From Isoetes taiwanensis (Eukaryota; Streptophyta; Lycopodiopsida; Isoetales; Isoetaceae), in contig JAJEKV010000003.1 of NCBI GenBank assembly GCA_021234155.1, forward strand, positions 31,049,166-31,113,165: 64,000 nucleotides of DNA. Reading direction: 5' to 3'. The position numbers and the translations under genes were made by a program. Positions 22,148 to 34,539 of this stretch are shown piece after piece. Position 1 is the stretch's first letter, and every line of letters begins with the position of its first letter. Under the pieces are notes generated by a model. That model had not been told where the DNA came from, searched no databases, and saw nothing but the letters and a program-made list of their open reading frames with translations.

Positions 22148-22252
22148 GTTCAGTTCTTTGATGGCAATGAGTGTGAGACCGCTGCCGAGAGACATGAAAT
22201 CTTAGAACTTGCTAAACACGTTGTACAATGCTGTAAGCAGCTTATTCTAGAG
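22148..22252 (+). other. Possible exon, unknown product
   Basis: CTTTCAG|...CTAGAG|GTAAAG encloses exactly 35 codons, starting VQFFDGNECETAAERHEILE and ending QCCKQLILE. It has good splice signals and protein-like composition. I could not assign the family. Confidence 0.38.
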
Positions 22253-23171
22253 GTAAAGCCATTCTTTTTTCACAGTTCAAAGAACTATTTGATACTGTTT
22301 CAATGGATCCGGCCTTTTTCCATATGTAAAAAACGTGCACATTTTCTGCTTTAATGAGTTTTCCAGATCCATTCCATCAATTCTTTTGGTTTTGCCTGAT
22401 CTAATGTCATTCCTTGGATGGGTAACTTCTCGACTTCTGCATTATTGGAAAATCCTGAGCTGTGTTATCGCCCTCACTCTCCCTACTGTATTTGATCAGG
22501 ATATTTGACGATGTCTCTAAGAGAGTATAAGCTGTCTTGGAATGACGCTGAAAATAAGAAGAGTATCTTGGTCGCAGGAAAGCTTAGAGCTATTTTTTCC
22601 TATGATGGTCATAGGTATTTACAACCTTTTATGCATGAAGGCCACCCAGGAAAGAACAGCTTACAAAAAGAAAGAGGAAATGGGTAAGAATGATGGTATT
22701 TTTGTCCATTTAATCTGGAGCATTGATTCTGTATTTTTTTTCTCTATTAGAATTGCAAATTAAAAGATGCTGGAAGGAAACCTCGAAAGGTAAACTGTCT
22801 CAAGCTATAAGATAGATCATACAAATCATGTTCTAGACTTTTTTTGTTATTGATTGTCCTCGTGTTTTGGCAGTTACACTATTGTTGATCTTCTGATGTA
22901 TTGCTGAAGATCCATTATGCCTTTGAAGCGAACCTGCATGAAAAATAATATTGTTGAGAATTACCTGAATCCGATGTATTTCTAAGAAAATACCCACATT
23001 TTGCCATTCTGTAAGGATGATCACCCCTAATTTTAGGTGTGCTCAATTTTAGGTGTGCTCACTTGGGGATAATCGGCCTAGCAAACTCAAAACGTTTGAA
23101 ATTAGCATCTAAAATTCTTAAAGTTGCCCTTTATATTGGCGTTTAATTGCATTTGTCCCTAAAGGTTGTAA
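22253..23171. other. No gene recognised
   Basis: A 60-codon + frame at 22505-22687 (KLSWNDAENKKSILVAGKL) could belong with the exons upstream, but I could not tie it to a splice model. Confidence 0.35.
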
Positions 23172-23243
23172 GATTTGGATGTAAGATGTGGATTATTGAT
23201 ACACAAATGATTTGGATGTAAGATGTGGATTATTGATACACAA
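23172..23243. repeat. 37-bp tandem duplication
   Basis: GATTTGGATGTAAGATGTGG and the following 15 nt occur at 23172 and again at 23209 without change. Confidence 0.93.
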
Positions 23244-23699
23244 TAATTTGACTGCCATGTGTCTTCGAATGTTATAAGAATTAGGGTGGTGTCTTATCAT
23301 CAATAAGCTAATATCTAGTTCCTTCATATTGGCATCTCAAATCTTAACACCTTTGTTTTTAAAGAGAGTAAATTACCGATTTTCTCATCAACAAAAACCC
23401 ATTGGAATATTGGAAAAGCAATAAGGGGCCACGTAGTAGAGATGCATGGTGCCTTGGTTGTGTGGCAAATATATTGAAGAGCTTAGTTTCCACATATTGG
23501 ATGCAAAGTCTGCTCTCAAAGAGAAGAAGAGGAGAAGGATAACTTTTTAACATTCACGGCGGACTAGTTGGTTTATAGGAAATACACAAACACGAAATAC
23601 ACAAACACGGGCATCACTCTATGGTCCCCCATTCATCTCATATTTGGTATCGTTATGGATGTTGCACACATTCCCTATGTGATTCACTTTCTTACACAC

Positions 23700-23767
23700 A
23701 AGGAGCCGGGAAAGAGAAATGTTCGCGGCGGCCTTGGCCGCCGCGATAAATTTCTTGTATTATATAA
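23700..23767 (+). repeat. SINE-like 3' end
   Basis: A 10-bp perfect hairpin CGCGGCGGCC-TT-GGCCGCCGCG (23724-23745) is followed by ATAAATTTCTTGTATTATA. The same plan with a different stem is found at 58018-58055, where it ends a tRNA-headed SINE. The 5' part here lacks a clear B box, so the copy is truncated or diverged. Confidence 0.55.
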
Positions 23768-24934
23768 AGATCAGTTGTAGAATAACCCACAACAAACAAA
23801 AAGAAAATTCTATGGCAGTCAATGGCAGTTCATGATTATGGGCTCTCAAATTTGTGCATTGGGTACATATGTACGTGTATAAAAATGACCACATTTCTAG
23901 ACACTCTTTCATGCTTTTACCCAATAGCCAAGGGTTGGATATGCTGGTGTGTATGAAAGACACAAGCTTCTTGTTTTTCGAGACCAACTTATCTACACAT
24001 CAAGCTTGTTGAGATTGTTCAATATGAAGCTTTCTAACTATGTTAGTTGCTTAGAAATGGAAGAGAATGTTCCGTACGATCTTAGCCTGAATACTTGAAA
24101 AACTTAAGAACTTGTACATAATTTAGTAGGCAAGGCCTAGCTCTCCACCCAACTAGATCTCTCAGCTAGCATTATTAAGTCGTTAACATAAAAAACATAT
24201 CTGGCTTAAGGCAACCAACATCCATATACCAACTTATAACACCTCTCCTCGAGCGCAGTCCACAATAAATGGACTCCAAGAATTAGGCTCGAGGTTAGCA
24301 ATAAGTTATTAATCATGATCAACAAAAGCTTTAAGAAAAGTAATGGAAACAAATAATGAAGAAGTACAACAGTCTTCTCTTTGATTCCTTGTGGCTCTTT
24401 TGGTCACTTCTCACTCATATGGATGAATTAGAGAAAGTCAAGCCCCAATTCTAAAACTAGACTTCGAGACAATTTTAAAAATAAAATTTGTTTACATCAA
24501 CTCTTTGATTACAGAGATAAAAACAATGAAAATTTAACTTTTATTTATTGATGTCTCCCCAACTTTAGCCTTTCTCTTTTGCAATACCCTCTTAGCTCTA
24601 TATGATTTTGCCTAATGCATAATCATATGGCCACTCACTCGGGCTCATCTTGTGAGATGTTTATCCTTAAACCATATCAATGTTGCATAGCAAGTTTAGG
24701 ACTGCTATCTTAGTTACGTCATAGTTTAAAGATAGTAAGGCTTCATGATCCATGTTGGACATGAGGTATTATACCATTGTACAACTTATATCACTGAATT
24801 TCTATCCTTCAATGCCGAGGTACTGTCATGCATTCATTCCCACTACTTTCGCCAATTGATTATTGTTGAACATGAGGCCCAACCTAGGTTATTCAATTGA
24901 AATGTGTAGGCATCAACTTGAGGCTTATCCAAGT
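23768..24934. other. 3' flank of the hydrolase gene, no gene seen
   Basis: AT-rich sequence downstream of the - strand hydrolase stop codon (24935). No other exon or element end was recognised. Confidence 0.5.
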
Positions 24935-27900
24935 TTACTGGTGCAAAGGCTGAATAAATTTGTCAATCCAAGCTCTCGCTTTATTTAGCATGAACGGTGT
25001 TATTGAATGAGCTATTTTGGGCTCTGAAACAAACTGCAAACATTCTAAAAGCTTAGCCAGCATTCTTTATAACTAAATAAATATGATACGTTGTTGACCC
25101 TACCTGAAAATGGTTATGAGCACCGTGTTTTTCATATTCAACGAATGTGTCATGTATAACCTTCTCGAGGCCTTCTATTGGGCAGCGTGGATCATCTTCC
25201 CCTGCATTTCGATATTTATTTGAAGACACCTTCAAGCATGAATCTTACACCATCTTTTGACACTGTTTTGCATTGATAACTGACAATTTAAATTTCATTT
25301 TCTAATCTTCCATCTACCTTAAGGTTGCTATGGGCACTGTTCTATTTCGTCTCTTAATTGTAAAATTATTCCTGTGTATTGCCTTTTAAAGAGGTTTTTA
25401 ATATGTAGATTTAACTCTTTTGACCTTAATAGTAGGCATAAAGCACAAACCATTCAATATCAGCAAAGGCCTTGGAGCGATCAATGATACCATTTCCTCA
25501 TTATCAAACTTATCAATCAACCCAGGTGCTATTCTTTGCCATACCTGCCACAAACCAAATTATCAAAATTTACAGCTTAGATCCTACTCTTTTCCTATAG
25601 GTTATTCTAGAAATAAAACTTTGAAATCACCTTGGCAACTGTCTCTCCATCAACGCTGTTCTTTCCAAGATCTTTAGCTGCTTCTGCACAGGCATAACCA
25701 TAAAATTAATCAAATAGCATGACTTAAACTTAAGTGGTTAGATGAAAGCAGTACATTTCACTGACTCTAAAGTACACTCTAAAGTACATTTCATATATTC
25801 TGACATTGTGTACCTCTAAATACCAGAGGAATGCTGTTGACCCGTGCATGCCATCTATTATTTAAAACTGCCCATTGAAAATTCTGCACAGATCACTTGC
25901 TCATTTGTTAAGTGGAATCTCTGCAGCAATGCACTTTAATTATACCTGTGTCCCAATAATTGGAACTGCAACTGCAAATCTAGGATCTGCAGCAGCCGCA
26001 TATATTGTAACCATTCCTAAAAGAAAGTGCAACAGGATTCTTAAGTAAGATGTCAAGTATTCTTCTGCCGGTTTAGGCATATCATGAAGTCAGTCAACTG
26101 TATCAATATGCCATTTCACCTATTTATATGGCTTGTTTGTAAAGAATACAAGGAACTCAAATACTTAGCTATATCCATGATGGCTCTTGCATTTGTGAAA
26201 TCAGTTACATCTGTGCCAGGATCAAAACATAAGATGGGCCCCCCCAATGTGCAAATCAGATATGCAAACATGCTATGCTCATCTTGCCACACCATTAACA
26301 GTTACAAATGCAAAGAATTCCTGGTTAGGGAAAACCTTATGCACATTACCAACCAATAAGCTAGTTTTCAATGGCTAGAGATATGGACCCAGCCAGGCTG
26401 CATGATTGATGAAACTACTACGGTTTTTCAAGGTATGTACATACCACCAAGTGATAAGCCCATTATGGCAATACGTAAAGGATCAACGTCCTCTCTAGTC
26501 ACCAGATAGTCCATTAATTTCATTACATCCCACACCTGCAGAAAAAACACATTAGCATTGTGTAGTAATAAAGTTTAAATAGAAAAATCAAGTTTCTACT
26601 AGGGTGAGAATGATCCTGATGACTGACTTGGATAGTCCTGATTGGAACTTAACTCCATTATATGTTCTTAAATTTCAAGGCCAAAGAGGTTGCAAGTAGG
26701 AGTTATCATAGTATGACGGAAATATAAATTCCAGAAACTAACTTAACTCCATTATATGTTCTCAAATTTCAAGGCCACTAAACTGATATCCCTTTTATAG
26801 TCAAATAGGAATAATAATAGTATGATGGAAATTTCAGAAACTGACGACGCCAGTTCATATGAAATGTTTGCATCGAAAAGTTTGAAAGTTGTATGTCAAT
26901 TCACTAATCCACCATTTCAGGTTGTGAGGATAGCAGGCTCATTGCCGCCTTATTTTTGCAGGATCTATTCTGGCTTATTTTAGTTGTTAGCTTCTCTCAG
27001 AAAATGACTGAAGCAGGGCTTCTCTCAGAAAATAACTGAAGCAGGGCTTCCAAACAAAACAAGTGGCAAGGTGTTGTTTGATGAGACATGCCCAATGGAT
27101 GTTAGAATCAGCAAAAAGAAGAAACTACTAGGAAACTCACTGACCGTATCAAAAATGAATGGCATTGACTGCCCAGTTCTCCATGCAGAAACCAATGCCT
27201 GTTCATAGTTTCAAAGTCACTTTTACATGTCAAATTTCATAATAACAATCACCAGTAGTTAACAAAACTCACCGATTCATAACTTCCTTCAGAATCTGCT
27301 CTCTCCCCATGGTATCGCATATCAATAGCAGCAGCTATATATCCACGAGATGCATAATCCTAAAACAAAGCAGCTTCAATACATGTGTCGTGTAAAAACA
27401 CAAGCTTATAGTGAACTCTTGTATAATCACCTCTAACAAAGGACGCATATACTCCTTGCATCTGAACGAACTGTGTAGAAGCACCACTGCGGGTCTTTTT
27501 ATACTGCTTCCATTTTGGACCTCCCTTGTCCGTAACTTAACAATCAAAACAGGTAATTTACCTTGATCACCAGCCTGCACGAAATAAATAAACATTCATT
27601 TTTCAAAGAAATGTACGGACATGGAAAAGAGACCACATATGTACCTCAGTTGAGATTGTGAATGTTTGTTCATCAAACAAATCCTCCCCAAATGGAAGTG
27701 GCAATACTGCCGTTTTAAATACAAAGACGTCACCAGAATTGAGAACAGAGGCCTAATATAGAAAGAAAAAGGCTTAAGACTGCTTCGTATCTAAAGAAAT
27801 CAATGCGAAAGAAACAACATACCAGGTCGTCCTTAGAACGTGGTTTTGACGGAGTAACCTGAAGAGGGACTACAAAGGGAAAATGTAGCTTAAAAAAGCG

Positions 27901-28033
27901 AGCTTTAAAGATAATAAGAATTGAACAATGAAAGAAGCGCGAGTGAAGCACCTTCGCCTTTTCTAGTTCGGGCCAAAAGCTTGATGAACTCCGCTCTTCT
28001 AGCGTCGGATTTGTCCGACAAGCAAACGGCCAT
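24935..28033 (-). CDS. Alpha/beta-hydrolase superfamily protein, complete 13-exon gene
   Basis: The model has exons 28033-27952, 27869-27823, 27752-27645, 27574-27431, 27359-27273, 27198-27145, 26535-26445, 26016-25946, 25883-25814, 25683-25631, 25544-25451, 25201-25104 and 25033-24935. All introns are GT-AG and all phases match. The sum is 1098 nt: 365 residues plus TAA. The core reads AVVLLHSSFRCKEYMRPLLE, then AAAIDMRYHGERADSEGSY. The nucleophile elbow GLSLGG puts the catalytic Ser at about residue 202. The acid is in NGEDDPRCP (Asp 303/304) and the His in KIAHSITPF (about 342). The fold and triad match plant soluble esterase-like hydrolases of undefined substrate. No signal peptide or membrane segment is evident, so it is probably cytosolic. 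The start ATG (28033) follows from the first exon's frame. An upstream in-frame ATG near 28125 is an alternative. Confidence 0.93.
26640..27061. repeat. Two small duplications inside hydrolase intron 6
   Basis: ACTTAACTCCATTATATGTT and its continuation occur near 26648 and 26746. A 29-bp unit with GAAGCAGGGCTTC is tandemly repeated near 26993-27050. Both lie in the 609-nt intron between 26535 and 27145. Confidence 0.8.
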
Positions 28034-28620
28034 GGGATTTTCCTTGAGAGAAGGGCGCTGGGTGGCCAGTATACATACTTACGTTGTCTTTGTAAAAGAA
28101 AGATGAGTGTTAGTGTAAAGGCCACGAGTCGCTCGTTTGTCGTAGGGTTTTCAACGTGTCGCGAAATTATTCTAAAGCATGTTCATGTGGACATGTAGGG
28201 GCAGGATTTGCTCATCCCAACGTAGGCATGTAATCAGGTCCTCCATTTCCGAATATGTCCCTTGGTCCTTTGCAATACTCACATCACATCAAGTATACCT
28301 TTGTCCCATGTTACCATACCAACTTTAATTGTTCAACGCATTTTGCATGGGCCATTGCCATGTGGTGTTGTTTCAAAACCAGAATATATATCTCGTATGT
28401 TTATCGCAGATGGGCGCTCTAGTGAATTCCCAGCCATTAGATAGAGGAATATTCTCAGGGGGATATGCCCTCTAGTGCGATCCCATGCGTACACGTCATT
28501 GCGGAATGGGGTCAAACGCTGATGTGGCTCTATTTTCAAGGGCCCGTTGACATCCATTGCCAAGAATTTCGATGTCATTTGACTTCAACATAGCAATTGC
28601 CACTATTGGATGCACTATTC
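28034..28620. promoter_or_regulatory. Upstream region of the hydrolase gene
   Basis: This holds the presumed 5' UTR and promoter of the - strand hydrolase. I could not single out a TATA box or other element. No other gene was recognised. Confidence 0.35.
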
Positions 28621-28622
28621 AA

Positions 28623-29140
28623 TGAGGTTTGTCCCACAAGCTTCCCTCCAACACTAGCGCCACATCCCAACAGTTTAAGCTCGTTGATCACCTGCAAAGA
28701 GTAAAGACAAGCAAACCAGAGGATTTGAACCCCCTACCAATCCATTTCCCCATCATTTCTTTAACTTGGATGTCTTCTCATGCAGATTGCCTAAGTTTCT
28801 TTCATTCAGATTACATACCCAACTTGTGCTCAGCTAGCAACGAAGAGGAGCAAGGAGCCAAGACATCTAAATTCGCCACTGTCCACCAGCGAATAGAAAA
28901 TGAATGAAAGAACACAGCCTGTGGAGCACAGCCATACCATTGGAGGCACTAAAGCAGGAGCGGGTCATGCTTCTAAATTAGTAGGCATTGAGGTTTCTCC
29001 CACAAGCTTCCCTGCTACAGTAGCGAAGCAGCCCAACAGTTTGCCAGGCGTCAATGCCGAAGCTTCTTCAGCACCTGCAAAGAGAATGGATTAACAAACC
29101 GGGGGATTTGAACCCCCTGCCAATGCATTTTCCCATCCTT
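28623..29140. repeat. 366-bp-spaced direct repeat with tRNA-like B box
   Basis: 28624-28770 and 28990-29140 share GAGGTTT(G/C)TCCCACAAGCTTCC, then CCCAACAGTTT, CACCTGCAAAGAG and GGATTTGAACCCCCT. The last stretch resembles a pol III B box or T-arm, which suggests related SINE copies. Confidence 0.65.
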
Positions 29141-30204
29141 TTTTTAAGTTTCATGTTTGATCATGCAGACAATGAGCAACAATAACAGAAAGTGACATCT
29201 CTCTGAAGCAAAGAAGAGGAATTACCTAAGTTTCTTTCAGTTTGCATACGAAATTGCTAATGCACAACTGAGCTTCTTATCTGCAAGCATGTCAACATAA
29301 ACAGTAAAGAGAAAAGAAAGGCAAACAAAGAAAAAACGAGCAGATTTCCAAGCCATATCCACCTCTGAGACTTCAAAGAATCAACATTCTATTGAAAATG
29401 CTTCTCTTATAGGAGCGAATCCATATTCTGTTGCTTGCTTTGCATTGTAGAAAGGACGAAATTGCTCTGTAAGTCAGAGATGGCTTCAAACATATCACGG
29501 AAAAGATGCAAAGCCTGATTTCTCCATCGCCTTCTTCTGAAAATATTGCCATGGCCGCCGCTTCCTGCCGTTCATTTCAATAACAAATCCAAACCCTACC
29601 TTATTGGGGCTTTACGTTTGACCATTAGGTTTAGCACCCATTGCTTCCAGCTTGCCAGGAATAGAAAGAGGCGCCTTCCAAACATAGCACCTGCAGCAGA
29701 CCATGCACCCGACCTGCTTGCCCATACTAAATATAACCTAACTACTGGATCTAACCCAACGAACAAGAGTAGAAATGGCAAAGATTCTTTTAGGCCCCAT
29801 TTATGTACACATTTCTCTACCATACACCCCATTAACCATTCAAACCTTATGTTATAAACATACCGTTTCATGAACTAGCAAACCTTATTGTTTTTCTACT
29901 GACATTTTCATCGTGATACGTGGTGCAAAATAAGCAGTACATGTTTTCCACATTACATGGAAGCTCATTTGCTTGACCTTCCTGACGTGGAAACATGGCG
30001 ACGCGCGGCACCATTGACACATCAGGAAGGACAAGTAAATGACTTTTTATGTATATAAAAACTCGAACCTCTACCAACATCCTAATAAGAATGATTTAAC
30101 CAACAAGCTGATTATTTACGTATTGTAACAATTTAGATGCCGAATGAGCTAGCGTAAAGTGGCATGGTCATGATTCCTTCTCAAGAAATATAACGAAACA
30201 TCAA
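29141..30204. other. No gene recognised
   Basis: Short frames on both strands around 29546-29871 show no known domain. No repeat ends were seen. Confidence 0.45.
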
Positions 30205-30425
30205 CACACCACATAAATAGCACCTAAGGTAACTGGTGGTAATTGGTACATATACAACAACCCACCATATAATAGCAACTAAGGTAATTAGTAGTTGCAT
30301 ACACCATATAAATAGCAACTAAGTTAACTGGTAATTCCAAACACAATATAATAGCAACTAACATTATTGGTAGTTCCATGCACAACATAAATAGCAGCTA
30401 ATTTAATTGGTAGCTCCAAGAAACC
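30205..30425. repeat. Tandem array, about 50-55 bp unit, ~4-5 copies
   Basis: The unit contains ATAATAGCAACTAAGGTAA and TGGTAGTT. It is repeated from 30205 to 30425 with point changes and small indels, just beyond the 3' end of the LINE. Confidence 0.85.
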
Positions 30426-30595
30426 TAACCATCTTGTTTTTTATTAAGTGTGATTTTCTGTATTATAATTATTTTATCCGGAGAAAGTTACAGAGTACAA
30501 TGGGGACTAATAACTCAGTGGAGAGAATGTCCACCAGAGCAAAACCACCCCAACTCAAATACAACATCTAAACAATATGAAGAGCAAGCAAAAAC

Positions 30596-31841
30596 TCATA
30601 AGTAAGTATGAATCTGAAGATAGTGCTCCCAAATACAACTCTTCACCACATGAGCAATTGATAAGCACCTGAATGCTTTGACAATTCGTTGTTGGGCATC
30701 AAGAAGGATGTGTGCATCTGAACAAGCAAGACCTTTGAATATGAGAAGATTCCTTCTTTTCCAAATGGACCAAATGATCCATGCAGAAGCCAAATGAAAC
30801 GCCCTTTTTGCCAAATTATCCCAACTACTTGGATAGACTGCTAATAACACCTGCTGGCTATTGAAATTGCAATGAAAGAGGCCTTGAAGCTACAACCAAA
30901 CATGTCTGACATGTCTACATAGGAAGAAGCAATGCTCAATTGTCTCGTCCCTCTGTGCACATAAGGGACAAAGTGCTGATACCTCTGGACGAAATTTGTG
31001 CACCAGAATATTAACGCACAGACAACGATGAGTGACTTGCCACCATAAAATAGATACTTTGAGATGGAGTAGTTTATCCCATACCCATTTCCATACTGCT
31101 TTCTGCCGATCCCTAGGAATGACCAAAGGCCACTTGGACGAAGGAGGCAAGACGTCAGCATCAAGCAAGACCTTGTACATGGAATTCACCAACTTATCTG
31201 CTTTGACATGCTCATGAACTACCCAAGGCTGGGGGTCATCCACTTGTGCTACTGGAGGAAGAATTGAAGACACCTTCATTTCTCTGTGCGCTTCATTTCT
31301 TATTCAGAAGGAAGGAAGGAAAAAAACTCCCAAGCTACAAGCAACGTATTGTGATTCATCTTAAAAGGAGAAACTTAGCTCTAAACTCGTCCCATGTCAG
31401 CAACTGCCTTTGATTATTATACCAATCAGATATCACATGCACACCTGCTGCTCTCCATCGATGCCGCATCAATGGGTGGACTGAAGCTACCAAAGGACCA
31501 CCGTCCAATGGAATCCACCAACAACTTGCAATAGTGCTAGTGTGCGCAAGATGGTGAAAATGAAATAGAGATTGTACAGTCTCCCATGCAACTAGCAATC
31601 CTCTAAGAAATGGGGACGCATTAGGGTATGCGGTCGGTGGATAAAACAGAGCACAGGGGAAAAGTGGCCTAAGAGACCGAGACCCAAAAGAAATGCACAT
31701 TTGCAAAGACTGATAAATAAGGCGGGAACCTGGGGACTCATCCACATTATTCAAAATTCTCCAAATAAACTTAGAAATCATCACCTTGCTCTGCAAAAGA
31801 AAATTGATCATTCCAAGGCCGCCAAAATGCTTTGGCAACAT
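30596..31841 (-). pseudogene. LINE C-terminal part: thumb/connection, zf-RVT and tail
   Basis: The frame at 31841-31356 begins MLPKHFGGLGMINFLLQSKV, the conserved post-RT segment. At 31279-30890, KLLHLKVSILWWQVTHRCL and CPLCAQRDETIEHCFFLC form the zinc-binding RVT domain (C-x2-C...H-x4-C pattern). A last frame, 30850-30596, has WIIWSIWKRRNLLIFKG, typical of plant LINE tails. Confidence 0.9.
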
Positions 31842-33063
31842 GCACTTTTCCCAACTGACTTTAACAGTAGCACCCTCCTCTGTTCCCCCCAGATGAAGTT
31901 CCTGACAACCCTGATAAGAAGTTGTATCTTTGACTGTGGAGCCAACATGAACGAAGCCATATACACATGGGTGCTACTTAAAACTGACTTAGCCACAACG
32001 ATTCGTCCTGCCATGGAGAGCTTCGCTGTGGACCACCAGAAGAGATGTTTTTCCAAGCCCTTAATCACTGCCTCCCACGCATCTCCTGATGAGATATGAA
32101 TACCTACAGGAATACCGAGAAGTTTGGTTGCTTTACCATGGGGAAGGATCTTCCATGGATAGGCAGCTACACATGGTGGAACTGGAGAGTCCAATGTCCA
32201 TAGTGTTGTACATTTCTGCCAACCCACAAAAATACCAGATGCTAGGGAAAAAGAATCCAACAAGGAAACGACATTCTACAAATTTTACTCATCTGCCCTC
32301 AGAAAAAGGAATGTGTCATCCGCATATTGATTACAGATCTCATGCGACCCATTGTTCATAGGAAGTCCATGCAAGATTCCCTCCTGTGCGGCAAGAGAGA
32401 AGACCTAGGCAAGGACCTCTGCCACAACTGTAAATAACAATGGAGCTAAAGGGCAGCCCTGACGGATGCCACGACCCACCTGAAAGAATGCTGAGGGTTC
32501 CCCTTGGAAGAGAATAGAAGAGCGAGCAGAATAATGAAGCCTCATGACATCAGCTGTGAATTGTGCACCAAAACCAAAGCGTAAGAGGTACTTCTCTAAG
32601 AAGGCCCAGTCGACACTGTCATATGCTTTTACAAAGTCCAGCTTTAAATATACAATTTCATGGCCCTGAAGTCGAGCCCAGTAAATACCTTCATAGGCAG
32701 CAGCTACATTGTTATGCATCGTTGTGGCAGAAATCCTGACTGTGTAGAGGATATGGAATCAGCAAGAATATCCCGAAGCTTTTGTGCATAAGCTTTGGCA
32801 AAAATCTTGTACACAGAAGACAGTAAGGTGATAGGGCGCCAGTCCGAAATTGTTGAAGGTTCCTTACACTTGGGAATAAGAGAAATGCAGCCCGAGTTAA
32901 GAATTTTGTCTAGACGCCTTTGCCTCTTGAAATCCTGAAATGCGTCGTACACATCATCGCCAACCCAATCCCATAACTCCTGAAAGAACTCCACAGGAAT
33001 ACCATCAATTCCAGGACTCTTTTCTTTCTTCAAAAGGAAGGTAGCATCTGCTAAATCATTCAC
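31808..33063 (-). pseudogene. LINE reverse transcriptase
   Basis: 33063-32704 reads KEKSPGIDGIPVEFFQELW and ISDWRPITLLSSVYKIFAK, then SSTQSGFLPQR. 32719-32405 reads VYLKLDFVKAYDSVDWAFLE and GIRQGCPLAPLLFTVVAE. The catalytic NQYADDTFLFL is encoded at about 32329-32297 in another frame. 32263-31808 carries LLGIPVGI and WSTAKLSMAGRIVVAKSVL. All RT motifs are present, but they are spread over shifted frames. Confidence 0.93.
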
Positions 33064-33600
33064 CGTAATCTCTGCATCTAGAGTAGCTCTTTGTTCCTCA
33101 GATATAATAGGATGTATCTTTGCCAGTAATGCCTCCTAAAAATCTGATTGGAAGGGAAGACGACGAGAAGCAAAAAAGGAAGAAAAGTGGCCATGTAGAA
33201 AGAGCTTAAGTTGTTGAGGATCAGAGATGAGAGGCCCACCTTGAACTTGGAGAGACACCATCGCAGAAGCTTGTCTCCGAATTTTTGCAGCTCTAAAAAG
33301 GAAGCATGTCAACGATCCCCCTCTTTGAACCATTGCAGGCCGAGCGTGATGAACTTGCTCAGCTTCCATCTGTCTAATGCTGGCCAAAATCTGCTTCTCC
33401 TGTTGGGCATCTGATGGTACAACAGACCTGCAAGCCACCAATTGTTAGTACAGAGCAATCAAAATCCCTCGATTAGCAGCAACTCGCTGACGACCCCAAT
33501 TCTTAGCAAAGGACTTCACAGCAGCTAGAGCATCAACGATCCCAGCCATTCCTTTCCTTCTCACAAATGCAGATTCTGTCGGACGGCTAACTGACGCACG

Positions 33601-33656
33601 CAACGGGTGGTGATTCCACCACACAGAATCACAAGTGGTGATTCCACGGCACAGAA
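33601..33656. repeat. 27-bp tandem duplication
   Basis: GTGGTGATTCCACCACACAG and GTGGTGATTCCACGGCACAG follow one another directly, just beyond the truncated LINE end. Each contains a small inverted repeat (GTGG...CCAC). Confidence 0.85.
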
Positions 33657-34194
33657 TGGACCCCTGAACGTCGGAACAGCACCATTCTCTTCGAATTCAC
33701 TCAGAACTCCCCGGAAGATGCTTCGATCTTCATCTCTGTCAGCCATGGCGGAATGCCCCCCAATAGCCATACTCGATGGAACCCTCGTGGTGGATCTCGG
33801 TTTTCTGCAAGCGCTCAAGGATTGCGGCCTTGAGAGTTTGCAAGAACGTCTCCGGAATCGTGCACTGGTGGAGGTGCCGCCAATTTCTATCGCCATATCT
33901 TCTGGAAATGGTTGTGAGCGCATTAGGATTCCGGTGAAGGTTTCCAATGTTTCACGCATCCCCAGGCACGAGACGCTGGACCAGGAGTGGGCAAAGAATC
34001 CGTTTGCCTACATTAACGAACCGGAAGTGCCGAAGGAGTTATCTGGAAAATGTGGCTGCAAAGAATCTGCTGGTTCAAAGCGAGCGAAGGAGGAGTGCAA
34101 GAATGAGCCAGATGACTGTGATTTTGTGTTCCCGGTTGCCAGCTCCAAGGACCCAAGTTCTGAGAGGGTTGACTGGTCTACCAACAAGGTGTGA
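33607..34194 (+). CDS. Hypothetical protein, possibly a first exon
   Basis: An open frame of up to 195 codons. A likely internal start is MAECPPIAILDGTLVVDLGF. The C-terminal part is Cys/Lys/Asp-rich (GKCGCKESAGSKRAKEECKN). Near the end WSTNK meets a donor-like CAAG|GTGTGA, so more exons could follow. It shares an FVFPV-acidic stretch with the zinc-finger pseudogene at 36017, hinting at related proteins. I do not recognise the family. Confidence 0.38.
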   Translation: MVIPPHRITSGDSTAQNGPLNVGTAPFSSNSLRTPRKMLRSSSLSAMAECPPIAILDGTLVVDLGFLQALKDCGLESLQERLRNRALVEVPPISIAISSGNGCERIRIPVKVSNVSRIPRHETLDQEWAKNPFAYINEPEVPKELSGKCGCKESAGSKRAKEECKNEPDDCDFVFPVASSKDPSSERVDWSTNKV

Positions 34195-34539
34195 CTTCTT
34201 TTGCTGCTGTTCGTTTCAAGTTTCATGTCTTTTTTTTTGGGCAGCTGACTCACTCCATGAACTACGCAGAAAAAGCGAGCCCGCCCCAGTTACAGTGCAT
34301 AGCCTGCGATGATTAATGGTGGAGGACCGTCCCTTTTTTTTATTTCTGTCCACACACCTTTCTATGCATCCGCCTTGTTTTGAGAATACAAATCTAAGTT
34401 ACTTGATGTTCAATCTTGTCTATGCATATTGTTCAATCTTGTTTTTTCTATGCATATTGTCAACTTAGATACTGTAATTTGATGAGTTCTGCATAAATTC
34501 TCACTGTACAGAATCAAAGGTCCAAGATGAGTACTCAAT

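Larger units (their letters stand above)
30455..33575 (-). mobile_element. LINE (L1-type) retrotransposon, 5'-truncated and frame-broken
   Basis: On the - strand the order is upstream linker (33441-33136), RT palm and fingers (33063-32405), RT catalytic box, thumb/connection (32263-31356), zinc-binding RVT domain (31279-30890) and the C-terminal region (30850-30596). There is no endonuclease domain, and coding similarity stops near 33575, so the 5' end is missing. The 3' end lies near 30455-30480, where the - strand becomes A/T-rich. At least four frame changes make it inactive. No target duplication was identified. Confidence 0.92.

Noticed and set aside
29546-29871. Overlapping frames on both strands near 29.6-29.9 kb
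   Set aside because: Neither strand shows a recognisable domain. Opposed frames of similar length suggest chance.
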